Shown: positions 47,806 to 56,482, numbered from the stretch's first letter. The stretch: 64,000 nt of DNA from Shewanella sp. NIFS-20-20 (GCF_019209865.1 NZ_JAHUTT010000006.1:56475-120474), one strand, 5' to 3'. Notes: generated from the sequence alone by a model not told the origin. Translations and numbers: made by a program.

Positions 47806-48900
47806 TTATAACTGACCTTGATTAAATGCCTGCTGAAACTTCACCACTTTTTGTAAATAACGCCGCGCTTCCGCTTTGGGGTGGCGAGTGGTGAGCGCCC
47901 AATAGAGTTGCTGCGGCTGTAAGCCATTAATATCCTTAACCGCACGCTTTCGATCGCGATTAAAGGTCGACAACACCCCGCCAGCACCGCCGTTATAAGC
48001 AGAAATCATACTGTAATGCAGGTTAGTAGGATGGCTAATTCCTTTTAAATAGCGCTGCTTTAATAATTGAAAATACGCCACACCAGTATCGATATTATTG
48101 GCAGGATCAAATAAGTACGCTCGGCTCGGCACCCCAGAGCGACCTTTCACTAATGCAAATACATCGGCCCCCGCCGTCTTAGGCATCACTTGCATCAAAC
48201 CGTACGCACCGGCATGACTCACGGCATAAGGATTAAAACTGCTTTCGGTTTTAATAATGGCGTAAATCAAGTCTTCGCCTATGCCATATCGCTGTGAGGC
48301 AGCACGGATCAAATGCGCATATTGGTATTCGCGCTGGGCCAAATGATCCCGCACCATATCAATTTCTACGTAATGCACCGACGTCCCCGCCTGCTGTTGG
48401 CGATGTAATTTATGGGTCAGTAGATAGTCGGCAAAACGCTGCGCCCGCCATTGCCATTCAATCGTGTGACCTTCGTGATCAACTACCTGCCCCATTAAAA
48501 ATGGCTTACCACTGAGTGGTAGCTTGGCATCACTGAATAAATCAACCTTACTGGGATCGCTGCTCATTAATAGGGTTTCGATGATGGCATAGCGCAAGCT
48601 TTGCTGGGGGCGATGACGGTCAACCGTGCTGACATAAATCTTGCCTTTATCAAAGTCAATGTGTGCCCGAGTTCGGTAACCATCGATATATTTCACATAG
48701 TGATGCTTACTGGCCTCGAGATAATTGCTTTCTCCCCACTCTTTTTTTACTTCATTGGCAAAATATTGGATCAGCGCCTCAAATGCTTGTTGATCTTGAT
48801 AACTCGGGCCGATCATTGGTTCATTTTCACATGCACAATCAGAAGTCTGACTACAGGCTGTCAACACCAATAGCGTCACCAGCATCAGTAATTTGTTCAT
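47806..48900 (-). CDS. mltC: Membrane-bound lytic murein transglycosylase C
   Basis: An outer-membrane lipoprotein of 364 residues cleaving peptidoglycan glycan strands to 1,6-anhydro ends. Signal peptide with lipobox L-T-A-C (Cys16). A DUF3393-type N-domain (about 45-190) is followed by the goose-lysozyme-like SLT domain (about 200-350), with catalytic Glu in I-K-T-E-S-S-F-N-P-Y, then G-A-Y-G-L-M-Q-V-M and A-Y-N-G-G-A-G. Domain order and length are those of MltC. It is a single gene, divergent from the bufferin operon. Confidence 0.92.
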   Translation of the reverse strand: MNKLLMLVTLLVLTACSQTSDCACENEPMIGPSYQDQQAFEALIQYFANEVKKEWGESNYLEASKHHYVKYIDGYRTRAHIDFDKGKIYVSTVDRHRPQQSLRYAIIETLLMSSDPSKVDLFSDAKLPLSGKPFLMGQVVDHEGHTIEWQWRAQRFADYLLTHKLHRQQQAGTSVHYVEIDMVRDHLAQREYQYAHLIRAASQRYGIGEDLIYAIIKTESSFNPYAVSHAGAYGLMQVMPKTAGADVFALVKGRSGVPSRAYLFDPANNIDTGVAYFQLLKQRYLKGISHPTNLHYSMISAYNGGAGGVLSTFNRDRKRAVKDINGLQPQQLYWALTTRHPKAEARRYLQKVVKFQQAFNQGQL

Positions 48901-49209
48901 ATTCTATCGCGATGAATTGTCATGACCAGATCATAACATCACTCATTAGTGGCATATATCTCATCATCCTAATTGCTTGAAATACTTCTACATTATCGAA
49001 TTTATTGTTAAAAACCTTATAAAAATTGGATCTTTTCCGCAACAAACTGAAAGGGCTTAGCAAGTTCTGCGGTCTGATATGGCAACCTGTAGTTACGATC
49101 ACCTAGCTTAAATGTCATCGCAGCTCAGTGGCTATTACCAACTACGCTTAATTAAACATATTGTTAACACAGCGCGGATTTAGACATCACCGACAACGAG
49201 GAACAACCA
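48901..49209. other. 309-bp divergent region between mltC and bufA
   Basis: Holds the mltC and bufABC promoters. It is A+T rich, with no convincing metal-regulator operator or sigma-E-type motif by eye. GAGGAAC lies ahead of the bufA ATG. Confidence 0.5.
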
Positions 49210-49674
49210 ATGAAAATTAATACTCAAGCTGCTCTTTCTGGCGCTAGCCTTGCCTTAGCAATGGCGGTACTTGCCGGTAGCGTTAATGCTGCCGACCCCA
49301 TGCCAACGGCAGCGATGGATAGTGACACCACGGATTTAGTCCATTGTTATGGCGTCAATGTCTGCAAAGGCCATAATGATTGTAAAGGTGCGGACAATGC
49401 CTGCGCTGGTCATGCTAGCTGCAAAGGCAGTGGTTTTGTCGCCATGCCATCGAAAAGCTGCGCGGATGTTGGCGGCGAAGTCAAAGACAAATGGGTCGGT
49501 AAAGTCACCAAGGCCGATTTAGTCCATTGTTATGGCGTCAATGTCTGTAAAGGCCATAATGATTGTAAGACGGCTGAAAATGCGTGTGCCGGTCACGCGA
49601 CCTGTAAAGGTCATGGTTTCGTGGCCACCCCAGCGAAAGCCTGTGCCGATATTGGCGGCAAGATCGGCGAATAA
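49210..49674 (+). CDS. bufA2: Bufferin-type (BufA2-like) Cys-rich precursor with duplicated core
   Basis: A 154-residue exported Cys-rich peptide precursor. The signal peptide is about 1-28 (ending V-N-A). The mature part holds two units of 61-residue period, from Asp42 and Asp103, each with six Cys at identical spacing (C-x5-C-x5-C-x6-C-x5-C-x12-C) and starting with the same 18 residues [18 protein letters not shown]. This is the bufferin A2 signature. Bufferins are RiPPs whose cysteines are modified by BufB/BufC before export, giving copper-binding peptides. The following bufB and bufC genes support this. Single-unit precursors are the form I know, so the doubling stands out. Confidence 0.82.
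   Translation: MKINTQAALSGASLALAMAVLAGSVNAADPMPTAAMDSDTTDLVHCYGVNVCKGHNDCKGADNACAGHASCKGSGFVAMPSKSCADVGGEVKDKWVGKVTKADLVHCYGVNVCKGHNDCKTAENACAGHATCKGHGFVATPAKACADIGGKIGE
49333..49437 (+). repeat. Bufferin core unit 1 (tandem duplication)
   Basis: First copy of an in-frame duplication with 183-bp period. Its first 53 bp differ from the second copy at one base; similarity falls afterwards but cysteine spacing is kept. Confidence 0.9.
49516..49620 (+). repeat. Bufferin core unit 2 (tandem duplication)
   Basis: Second copy, 183 bp after the first, with the same six-Cys pattern. The near-identical start and diverged remainder suggest recent duplication with later change, or local gene conversion. 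Confidence 0.9.
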
Positions 49675-49799
49675 TCGTGCCGTGATGCGAGCGAGTGCTT
49701 GCTCTAGTTAGGGCAATCACTTAGCTCGCCCCCAAGGTCTTGCACCATGGAATGCTGCAAACAAATGTTATCCGATATTGTATTGACCAAGGAGTTTCT

Positions 49800-50639
49800 G
49801 TGTCATCGACATTCCCCTATTTAGGTTTCGGCTTAGGGTTGCGACCCAGTCATTTTGAGGATGTACTAAACGGCCCCGTCAGCGCTGACTGGTTTGAAGT
49901 CATTTCCGAGAACTTTATGGTCGCGGGCGGTAAACCTAAATATTACTTAGATGCCATCGCCGAACGTTACCCCATAGTGATGCACGGTGTTTCCATGTCG
50001 ATTGGCAGCCAAGACCCCCTCGATTTTGATTACCTCAAAGCCCTTAAAACCTTAGCTAATCAGGTGCAACCTCAGTGGATTTCTGACCATTTGTGCTGGA
50101 CCGGTGTTCATGGCATCAATAGTCATGATCTCCTGCCCTTGCCTTATGATGAACACACTATAGCCCATGTCGCCGAGCGTATTAGCCAAGTGCAAGATTT
50201 TCTTGGACGCCAAATTTTAATGGAAAATGTCTCAAGCTACCTTAGCTATCAAGCCGACGGTATGAGTGAGTGGGAGTTTGTTAATGAGGTCGCCCGCCGC
50301 GCAGACTGCAAATTACTATTTGATATTAACAATATTTATGTCAGTAGTCGTAATCACGGTTTCGATGCAATCGACTACTTAAATGGCATTGATAGCCAAC
50401 GAGTGCAGCAATTTCACCTCGCCGGACATAGTGACTATGGCGATTATGTTATTGATACCCACGACCAAGATATATGCGACGATGTGCTTGAATTATATCG
50501 CGCCGCCCACCTGCGTTTTGGCCCCATCAGTACCATGATAGAACGTGATGGTAATATACCTGATTTTGCCAGCCTCAACGCCGAATTAGACAAGGTGAAG
50601 CATATTGCGACCACCACTAAGCAACAACGGGTAGGTTAA
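49800..50639 (+). CDS. bufB: MNIO-family (DUF692) bufferin-modifying enzyme
   Basis: A 279-residue cytoplasmic multinuclear non-heme iron-dependent oxidase. Such enzymes turn precursor cysteines into oxazolone/thioamide or thiooxazole-type groups using iron and O2. The TIM barrel shows the usual metal ligands: His62 (M-H-G-V-S), Asp96/His97 (S-D-H-L), Glu142 (M-E-N-V-S-S-Y), Asp175 and Asn177 (F-D-I-N-N), His206/His210 (F-H-L-A-G-H), His221 (D-T-H-D) and Glu248 (I-E-R-D-G-N). GTG at 49800 is chosen because AAGGAG lies 5 nt upstream; a TTG 20 codons earlier has no such site. It lies between bufA and bufC. Confidence 0.9.
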   Translation: MSSTFPYLGFGLGLRPSHFEDVLNGPVSADWFEVISENFMVAGGKPKYYLDAIAERYPIVMHGVSMSIGSQDPLDFDYLKALKTLANQVQPQWISDHLCWTGVHGINSHDLLPLPYDEHTIAHVAERISQVQDFLGRQILMENVSSYLSYQADGMSEWEFVNEVARRADCKLLFDINNIYVSSRNHGFDAIDYLNGIDSQRVQQFHLAGHSDYGDYVIDTHDQDICDDVLELYRAAHLRFGPISTMIERDGNIPDFASLNAELDKVKHIATTTKQQRVG

Positions 50640-50642
50640 GCC

Positions 50643-51455
50643 ATGACTCAACCTAAGATGCTTGAGCAAATGCAAACCGCCTTTATGGACTTCTTATTAG
50701 TACCAAGCGATGACCATCAAGCTCAACTAAGCGCTCACATTCATAGCGACTCTCAAGCCGACTTGCAGCAACGACTTGGTATTTATGCCAGCGCCTATCG
50801 GCTCAGGTTAATTGAAGCCATAGAAACAGATCACCCCTTTTTAGGCCTGTATCTCGGCGATGAGATGTTCGACTCCATGGTCAATGCTTATATTGAGGCT
50901 TATCCCTCAACCGCCCGCTCACTTCGCCAATTTGGTGACAAGCTACCCACCTTTTTAGCGGAACATTCTCAATGGCGTCAGTACCCACAATTAGCCGAGC
51001 TCGCCCAGTTTGAACGCTTGCTTCTGGCTAGCTTTGATGGCGCCGACAGCGATCGATTAGGCTTTAGCGACCTACAAGCCGTGGCGCCACCCTTATGGCC
51101 AAGCTGCCGAATTGGTTTTCATCCGAGCGTGCAATTATGCAACCAACACACCAATGCTGTGGCGATGTGGCAAGCCTTAAAAGTCGATAATCCGCCACCA
51201 GCACTCGAACAGCAAGCCTATCATTGGTTATTATTTCGCAACCATGAGCGCCTGACCGAATTCATCTCCTTAACGCCTTGGCAGGCCGAGCTTGTACAAC
51301 ACTTGCTTGAGGGGCAGAATTTTGCCGAACTGTGCGAGCAACTCCAAGCCTATTTCAGTGTTGATCAGATCCCAGTCCAGCTGATGGCTTGTCTCCAGCA
51401 CTGGTTTCACCTTGGGGTGATCAGCCGCCTGACTTACGAAGATAATGGAGCATAA
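50643..51455 (+). CDS. bufC: BufC-type (DUF2063) partner protein
   Basis: A 270-residue protein with the DUF2063 domain (about 10-105), seen in R-L-G-I-Y-A-S-A-Y-R-L-R-L-I-E-A-I-E-x-D-H-P-F, followed by a helical C-terminal part (about 185-265). In bufferin and MNIO systems this protein binds the precursor and presents it to BufB. It starts 3 bp after the bufB stop, so the two are translationally linked. No DoxX-type bufD follows, and the next gene is an unrelated RNA methyltransferase. Confidence 0.88.
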   Translation: MTQPKMLEQMQTAFMDFLLVPSDDHQAQLSAHIHSDSQADLQQRLGIYASAYRLRLIEAIETDHPFLGLYLGDEMFDSMVNAYIEAYPSTARSLRQFGDKLPTFLAEHSQWRQYPQLAELAQFERLLLASFDGADSDRLGFSDLQAVAPPLWPSCRIGFHPSVQLCNQHTNAVAMWQALKVDNPPPALEQQAYHWLLFRNHERLTEFISLTPWQAELVQHLLEGQNFAELCEQLQAYFSVDQIPVQLMACLQHWFHLGVISRLTYEDNGA

Positions 51456-51563
51456 AACTCATCACGCTGGGCTGCCGCCGAGCGTGTTCGATGAGATCTT
51501 TGGTTACATATTTGCTATTATGCCCCAGTCAACGTCGACTATTTCAGCCAAAGAGCCTTCCCC

Positions 51564-52583
51564 ATGTCCATTACTCAGGCACTGCAACATGCCTTGCAGC
51601 AACGCCAGACTTTTTTGTCTTCCGCCCAGCAACACAATACAGATTGTTATCGAGTATTTCATGGCACAGTTGAGGGATGCAATGGTCTGAATATCGACCG
51701 CTATGGCGACGCTTGGCTAGTGCAAAGTTTTCACGATCCTTTAGATGAACAGCGTCTCGATGAGATCCGCCAGTGCCTATGCGCACACCTTGATTTACCA
51801 GTGATCTACAATGACCGCTCTCGTGGCCATTCGCGCATCAATAACGATCTCAGTCCCGAGCACGATGCCTTCGCCCGCGAAGAGCATATCATGCAAGAAA
51901 ATGGCATCCAATTTACGAGCCGTTTACGCCACGAAGGCCAAGACCCACTGCTGTTTTTAGATATGCGTATCGGCCGCGAATATATGCTGCGCCATGCGCA
52001 AGGTAAACGCGTCTTAAACTTATTTTCCTATACCTGCGGTATCGGTACCGCCGCCGCAGTCGGCGGGGCGACTCAAGTCATGAATGTCGACTTTTCATCG
52101 TTTGCCTTAGCCGCCGGCAAACGCAATGCCGACCTTAACCAAGTGACCTCGGTGTGTGAGTTTGTTCAAAGCGATGTGTTTCCGGCCATCCGCCAATTAG
52201 CCGGACTTACCGTCGGTGGGCGTCGCCAGCAAAAACTCCCTAGCTACCCTAAGCTTGCGCAGCAACAGTTTGATTTAGTGTTTCTCGACCCACCGAGATA
52301 TGCCAAGAGTCCCTTTGGTATTGTTGATTTGATCAATGATTACCAAAGCTTATTTAAACCTGCCTTATTAGCCACTAAACAAGGCGGCACCATCGTCTGT
52401 TGCAATAACGTCGCCAAAGTCGATAAAAATGCCTGGTTTGAGAGTCTAGTGCGCTGCGTCAACAAACAAGGATTAGCGGTGAGTCAGGCCGAATGGCTCG
52501 ATTGCTATCCCGACTTCCCCGCGTTTGATGACAATCATCCGTTGAAAATTGTCGCCCTGAGCATTGTCGACCAAAGCGAATAA
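51564..52583 (+). CDS. Class I SAM-dependent RNA methyltransferase (RlmI-like)
   Basis: A 339-residue methyltransferase related to RlmI/RlmKL C-terminal domains. An N-terminal RNA-binding-like region (about 25-115) includes G-L-N-I-D-R-Y-G-D-A. SAM-binding F-L-D-M-R-I-G-R-E-Y and V-L-N-L-F-S-Y-T-C-G-I-G-T-A (about 150-163) and the catalytic-type F-L-D-P-P-R-Y-A (about 244-251) follow. The target, probably a cytosine or other base of rRNA, is not certain. It starts 108 bp after bufC and is probably independent of it. Confidence 0.8.
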   Translation: MSITQALQHALQQRQTFLSSAQQHNTDCYRVFHGTVEGCNGLNIDRYGDAWLVQSFHDPLDEQRLDEIRQCLCAHLDLPVIYNDRSRGHSRINNDLSPEHDAFAREEHIMQENGIQFTSRLRHEGQDPLLFLDMRIGREYMLRHAQGKRVLNLFSYTCGIGTAAAVGGATQVMNVDFSSFALAAGKRNADLNQVTSVCEFVQSDVFPAIRQLAGLTVGGRRQQKLPSYPKLAQQQFDLVFLDPPRYAKSPFGIVDLINDYQSLFKPALLATKQGGTIVCCNNVAKVDKNAWFESLVRCVNKQGLAVSQAEWLDCYPDFPAFDDNHPLKIVALSIVDQSE

Positions 52584-52598
52584 AGCGACTCGATGACA

Positions 52599-52631
52599 GC
52601 CTATTGCCCTTAGCCAATAGGCAAAGGGCAA
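52599..52631 (+). terminator. Overlapping alternative hairpins after the methyltransferase
   Basis: GCCTATTG (52599-52606) pairs with CAATAGGC (52615-52622), while TTGCCCTT (52604-52611) pairs with AAGGGCAA (52624-52631). The two stems are mutually exclusive. There is no T-run. Confidence 0.4.
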
Positions 52632-52768
52632 AGACAAAGGACAGTCTGCTCAGCTCTGAGGGAGCCATCTCACTAGCGCCTGCGGCGCAAGCTTGCAACC
52701 TTGGCCCAGTCAATGGCATGACACAACACCACTGACATACCAGTAAGCCTACGAGTCGAATGACTCAG

Positions 52769-53545
52769 TTAACCGTAATGCGTCATTAAGGTATTAGCAT
52801 ACTGACTAGGTGTCACCCCAAATTGCTTTTTAAAGCGTGCACTAAAGCGGCTTTCTGACTGATAGCCACACGCTTTGGCGACATCATCTAAGGCTTGCTC
52901 TTGTTGCAATAAAGCGAGGGCATGATTCATCCGTACTTGTGCCAACAGATCACTAAAATGTTCACCTTCTTGAGCCAATTTGCGAGTCATGGTGGCGCGA
53001 CTCATACCTAACCTCTCCCCTGCTGACGCCAAGGTATGGTTGCCACTGGGATCGCTCAACAATAATCGGGTGAGTTTATGTTTGAGGGTTTCATGTTGGT
53101 CGCTAAACAAACTCGATAAGGCGCCAATGGCAGCTAACTCGGCATATAAACCGTGCACAAACGCAACTTGCGCCGCCTCACTCAGAGCCTGCTGCGGCAA
53201 CTGCCACAGGGTATCAAAACACCACGCCAACGCAGGGCTAACCGCCAGCATTGGTGATGCCAGTTGCCGCTGTCGGGATTGCTGCAACATGTGGGGCGGC
53301 GGCGGAGTAAGCAGGCTCAAGGTGCGAGAGTAAAACTCACCTTGATGAGGATGATTAACAAAGGTCAGGTATTGTCCTGCCGGACTCAGTAACCAATGCA
53401 GTTTATTCAGTGGCCACTCTTGCTGTTGCCACCACAGAGCTTTACTGCCCTTTTGCACCCAAGTAATGGTTGGGGCAAACAACTGCACATTATGCAGCGC
53501 TTGCCGATGACAACTCTTAAAGCTGGTCATTTGATAAACTGACAT
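52769..53545 (-). CDS. AraC-family transcriptional regulator
   Basis: A 258-residue regulator with a cupin-like N-terminal ligand part (about 1-150) and a C-terminal double helix-turn-helix (about 165-258). It includes L-A-S-A-G-E-R-L-G-M-S-R-A-T-M-T-R-K-L and the family signature D-D-V-A-K-A-C-G-Y-Q-S-E-S-R-F-S-A-R-F-K-K-Q-F-G-V-T-P-S-Q-Y. It follows the PEBP-family gene by 26 bp on the same strand, so that gene may be in the same transcript. The effector is unknown. Confidence 0.88.
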   Translation of the reverse strand: MSVYQMTSFKSCHRQALHNVQLFAPTITWVQKGSKALWWQQQEWPLNKLHWLLSPAGQYLTFVNHPHQGEFYSRTLSLLTPPPPHMLQQSRQRQLASPMLAVSPALAWCFDTLWQLPQQALSEAAQVAFVHGLYAELAAIGALSSLFSDQHETLKHKLTRLLLSDPSGNHTLASAGERLGMSRATMTRKLAQEGEHFSDLLAQVRMNHALALLQQEQALDDVAKACGYQSESRFSARFKKQFGVTPSQYANTLMTHYG

Positions 53546-53571
53546 TGCTTACCCCAATCCCCTCTTAATCA

Positions 53572-54075
53572 TTACTCTTGCACATAAATAGCCGTCAACG
53601 TCGCCGATGCAGTGGCGGTCGCATTGAGCATAAAACCAACCATGGCGGCAGAAGGATTGTCAGGTAAATCAAGGCTAGCCACCGGCAGAGCCCACAAAGT
53701 AAAGTGATATCTGTGCATGCCATGGCCCGCGGGCGGACAAGCGCCACCGTAACCTAAACTACCATAGTCATTCAGAAGCTCTCTGGCACCGGCGATGCTT
53801 CCAGAGGCGCCGCGGCCCAGCGAAGTGATACTGGCGGGAATGTTCACCACTTGCCAATGCCACCAACCAGACCCCGTTGGTGCATCAGGATCAAACACGG
53901 TAATGGCGTAACTTTTGGTGTCGGCCGGAGCGCCTTGCCAACTTAATTGCGGTGACAAGTTTTGCTTGCCGTCACCAAAAGTAAAGGGATCGGCCATCGG
54001 CTGGCCTTCAAAAATGTCGGCGCTGGTTAAAGTCATGCCGACGCTGTTTTCGCTCAGTACATGTATTGCTCTCAT
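53572..54075 (-). CDS. YbhB/YbcL-family (PEBP-like) protein
   Basis: A 167-residue cytoplasmic protein of the phosphatidylethanolamine-binding / Raf-kinase-inhibitor-like family. Signature Y-A-I-T-V-F-D-P-D-A-P-T-G-S-G-W-W-H-W-Q-V-V-N-I-P near 56-80 and C-P-P-A-G-H-G-M-H-R-Y-H-F-T-L-W-A-L near 115-132 supply the anion-binding pocket. The bacterial role is unclear. ATG 54075 has AGAGGA 7 nt upstream; the frame is open 14 codons further but lacks a ribosome site. Probably co-transcribed with the AraC gene. Confidence 0.88.
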   Translation of the reverse strand: MRAIHVLSENSVGMTLTSADIFEGQPMADPFTFGDGKQNLSPQLSWQGAPADTKSYAITVFDPDAPTGSGWWHWQVVNIPASITSLGRGASGSIAGARELLNDYGSLGYGGACPPAGHGMHRYHFTLWALPVASLDLPDNPSAAMVGFMLNATATASATLTAIYVQE

Positions 54076-54318
54076 CACGCTATCCTCTTTGATTTTATCG
54101 CCTAAGAATAGCCCCATTTTGACAGCAACACACCTCCAATAGGCTCAATTTTAATTAAATATTACGAATTTTGAGCCGATGAGTAATCAACTGCCAGTAA
54201 ACGTCAATATCGCTATGAGCGAGTGGCGAGTGTAAGCAGTCATTCGGCCAATGGGGCGACTTGCGGGCGCTGACCGCCCGCTCACGCCTGAGCCGCTGGG
54301 TTGAGATAGTCTTATGGC

Positions 54319-54750
54319 TTAGCCAACCGAGGAGCTAAGCGATATTGAATGTAGCGAGGAGGTGAGCTCGGGTTGCTGAGCATTTTTAAGGTAAAGTCGA
54401 TAAGCTGCGGCACAGACTAATATCAGCAAAGCCACGATAAAAAGCTTACCAAAACTCAATAACCACATGGGTTGATTCTGCGCCGGCGCCAGCTGAGGCT
54501 CCATGGTTTTGGGCTTGGCTTGTTGGCAGGTGTCAATCGCCGAGTTAATGGCTCTGACGTTACCATCGGCTTGCCTATCTAGCTGAAACAAAATGATATC
54601 GCCAATCACAGGGGTTCTGCTGGACTGTTTCAAGGATGAAATATGGATAAATACATCTCGTCCGGCATTAACGCTAATGTCGGGCTTAATGAAACCATAA
54701 CCTTTGTCATGATGCCAACGCACTAATTTTCCTTTGAGAAAGCTACCCAA
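54319..54750 (-). CDS. Cold-shock-domain protein with a membrane helix
   Basis: A 143-residue protein of unusual build. A cold-shock OB domain (about 5-72) holds RNP1-like K-G-Y-G-F-I and RNP2-like V-F-I-H-I. A polar P/Q-rich linker follows, then one membrane helix (about 92-115) and a short polar tail. Proteins with this CSD often carry a multi-helix DUF1294 domain; here only one helix is left. TTG 54750 has GGAGG 4 nt upstream. A GTG at 54762 is in frame but sits 5 nt after a stable hairpin (54767-54792) with no ribosome site. RNA binding at the inner membrane is inference. Confidence 0.72.
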   Translation of the reverse strand: MGSFLKGKLVRWHHDKGYGFIKPDISVNAGRDVFIHISSLKQSSRTPVIGDIILFQLDRQADGNVRAINSAIDTCQQAKPKTMEPQLAPAQNQPMWLLSFGKLFIVALLILVCAAAYRLYLKNAQQPELTSSLHSISLSSSVG

Positions 54751-54766
54751 TACTCCTCCCACAGTG

Positions 54767-54792
54767 AGAAGGCGCTCTATGGCTCGCCTTCT
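54767..54792 (-). promoter_or_regulatory. Leader hairpin before the CSD-membrane gene
   Basis: AGAAGGCG / CGCCTTCT with a 10-nt loop ends just ahead of the GGAGG ribosome site. It could hold that site in a temperature-sensitive structure, or be the end of the sodC transcript. Confidence 0.4.
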
Positions 54793-54823
54793 TAAATAAG
54801 AATCACAGTCTGTCAGGACAAAC

Positions 54824-54849
54824 CGCTGCTGACAAGAGTGTCAGCAGCG
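54824..54849 (-). terminator. Terminator after sodC
   Basis: CGCTGCTGACA / TGTCAGCAGCG (11-bp perfect arms, 4-nt loop), then GTTTGTCC on the minus strand, 27 bp after the sodC stop. A T-run also follows on the plus side. Confidence 0.75.
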
Positions 54850-54875
54850 ATATTTTTTAGCCGTCAATTAAGGAC

Positions 54876-55403
54876 TTATTGGATCACGCCACAGGCGACT
54901 CGCGCACCACCACCGCCAAGAGGGGCCGGATGATCCGAATGATTATCCCCTCCCATGTGCACCATTAAGGCTTTACCTTGGACATCCTTTAGCGTCAACC
55001 TTGGCGCTAACACCGGCGTGTTAGTCGTACCATCAGCATTGACACTTAAGCTCGGCAAGTCACCCTTGTGGTTATCTTTGGTCCAAGGGTAACCGTGTTT
55101 AGCGGTATTATCGGGATCATAATGTCCACCGGCAGCGCCGCCTAATACGGTTTTCCCATCTTTGCTACTGGATTCACAACTGCCATTTGCATGGACATGA
55201 AAACCATGCTGGCCAGCGGTTAATCCGCTGAGCTTGGGGGTAAACACTACACCATAATCGCTATCGCTGATAATGATCTCGCCTATGGGTTGGCCGCCGT
55301 TAGTGGTCAATAACGCCATATCTACGACCACATCCTCAGCACAGACGGGGGCGATAAAGATAACGCTGGTCAGAAAAGTACTCGCTATTAGCCTCTTGTT
55401 CAT
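54876..55403 (-). CDS. sodC: Periplasmic Cu/Zn superoxide dismutase
   Basis: A 175-residue exported enzyme converting superoxide to peroxide and O2. Signal peptide about 1-22 (ending V-C-A). Copper ligands are H-G-F-H-V-H (about 66-71) and later M-V-H-M (about 148). Zinc ligands come from G-G-H-Y-D-P and K-H-G-Y-P, with N-H-S-D-H-P. The disulfide Cys pair is C-E-S-S (about 76) and A-C-G-V-I near the end. Its length is usual for bacterial SodC. It appears to be a single gene with its own terminator. Confidence 0.94.
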   Translation of the reverse strand: MNKRLIASTFLTSVIFIAPVCAEDVVVDMALLTTNGGQPIGEIIISDSDYGVVFTPKLSGLTAGQHGFHVHANGSCESSSKDGKTVLGGAAGGHYDPDNTAKHGYPWTKDNHKGDLPSLSVNADGTTNTPVLAPRLTLKDVQGKALMVHMGGDNHSDHPAPLGGGGARVACGVIQ

Positions 55404-55475
55404 GGCTGACTCCTTCGATAAATAATTCCATAAGAGTGTAACGACAATGGCAAATAAGCAAGACGATGACTCACT

Positions 55476-56309
55476 TTACTTTCTTGCCTGATCTAAGGCT
55501 TGGCAAACCTGAGTTATGCCTTGCAACACTCTCGGCGTGGGCCGATGCAACAAATCGGCATCCAACTGAATGATATGTTGCCGTTTTACCGCCGGAATAC
55601 TTGGCCATTGTTGCCAATCAATCCCAGCAACATTGCCTTGATTACCACTTTGCAGGATCACCTCGGGGGCTGCCATGATGACTTGCTCGACACTGACTTG
55701 GGGGTATTCAGTGGCTGATCCCGCAAAAATATTATCACCATGACAAACCGTCAATATTTGTTCAATCCAACTGCCGTTGGCAACGGTCATCAGCGGCTTA
55801 GGCCACAACTGGTAAAACACGCTCACAAGAGCACTCTGCTGATAATGTCGCTGCAATTGGTCTAACTGCGCTTGATAGTGGCTGGCAGCTTGCTGAGCGT
55901 TCGCCTCTAATCCCGTTAATTGCCCAAGCTTGATCAGCGTGGCGCCGATATCAGCCAAGGTTTTGGGGTCAGAGTTAACTAAGGCAATCCCTAACGACTT
56001 AAGCCGCTGTATATCTTCCGGGCGGTTGCCTGATTGCCAAAACACCACCAAGTCAGGCTTAAGTGAGATTATTTTTTCGATGGAAATCCCATAATACCCC
56101 CCAATCGATGGAATTTTTTTAGCGGCCTCAGGGTAATCGGCATGATCGGTCGCGGCCACAATTTTGGAACCCGCACCAATGGCAAAAAGTAGCTCAACGC
56201 TATGGGGCGACAAGGCAACAATCCGCATTGCAGGCTCGGTGGGCGTCGCGGCCAACGCATCGTTGGCGACGGCCAGTAATAACAAACCACAAAGTACTAA
56301 TGCTTTCAT
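55476..56309 (-). CDS. btuF: Cobalamin ABC transporter substrate-binding protein
   Basis: A 277-residue periplasmic binding protein. Signal peptide about 1-20 (ending A-L-A). The fold is of the class III (BtuF/FhuD) type with a backbone helix: R-I-V-A-L-S-P-H-S-V-E-L-L-F-A-I-G-A, I-P-S-I-G-G-Y-Y-G-I, K-P-D-L-V-V-F-W-Q, and a second lobe ending in H-R-P-T-P-R. It delivers vitamin B12 to BtuC-BtuD. It follows cobO by 173 bp on the same strand, at the end of the cobalamin block, and may have its own promoter in that gap. Confidence 0.88.
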   Translation of the reverse strand: MKALVLCGLLLLAVANDALAATPTEPAMRIVALSPHSVELLFAIGAGSKIVAATDHADYPEAAKKIPSIGGYYGISIEKIISLKPDLVVFWQSGNRPEDIQRLKSLGIALVNSDPKTLADIGATLIKLGQLTGLEANAQQAASHYQAQLDQLQRHYQQSALVSVFYQLWPKPLMTVANGSWIEQILTVCHGDNIFAGSATEYPQVSVEQVIMAAPEVILQSGNQGNVAGIDWQQWPSIPAVKRQHIIQLDADLLHRPTPRVLQGITQVCQALDQARK

Positions 56310-56482
56310 TAATTATTATCCAAACCTCTCGGCTGATATTGACAAACATCAAACCAGCACATAACACTGACGCGATAGGTCATAGGGCTCATTGGCGTTC
56401 GCCCCCGCGCGCCACGTCGACGTAGACATAGCACAGGGTGAAAAGGAGGCTAACACCTATTGAACGCCCTAAAAGACCCGCG

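Noticed and set aside
49333..49620. bufA repeats as a CRISPR or mobile repeat
   Set aside because: There are two in-frame coding copies only, with conserved cysteine spacing and no spacers or flanking target-site duplications.
51445..51690. 81-codon plus-strand frame after bufC, considered as a missing BufD
   Set aside because: It is not a DoxX-type membrane protein and overlaps the methyltransferase start in another frame.
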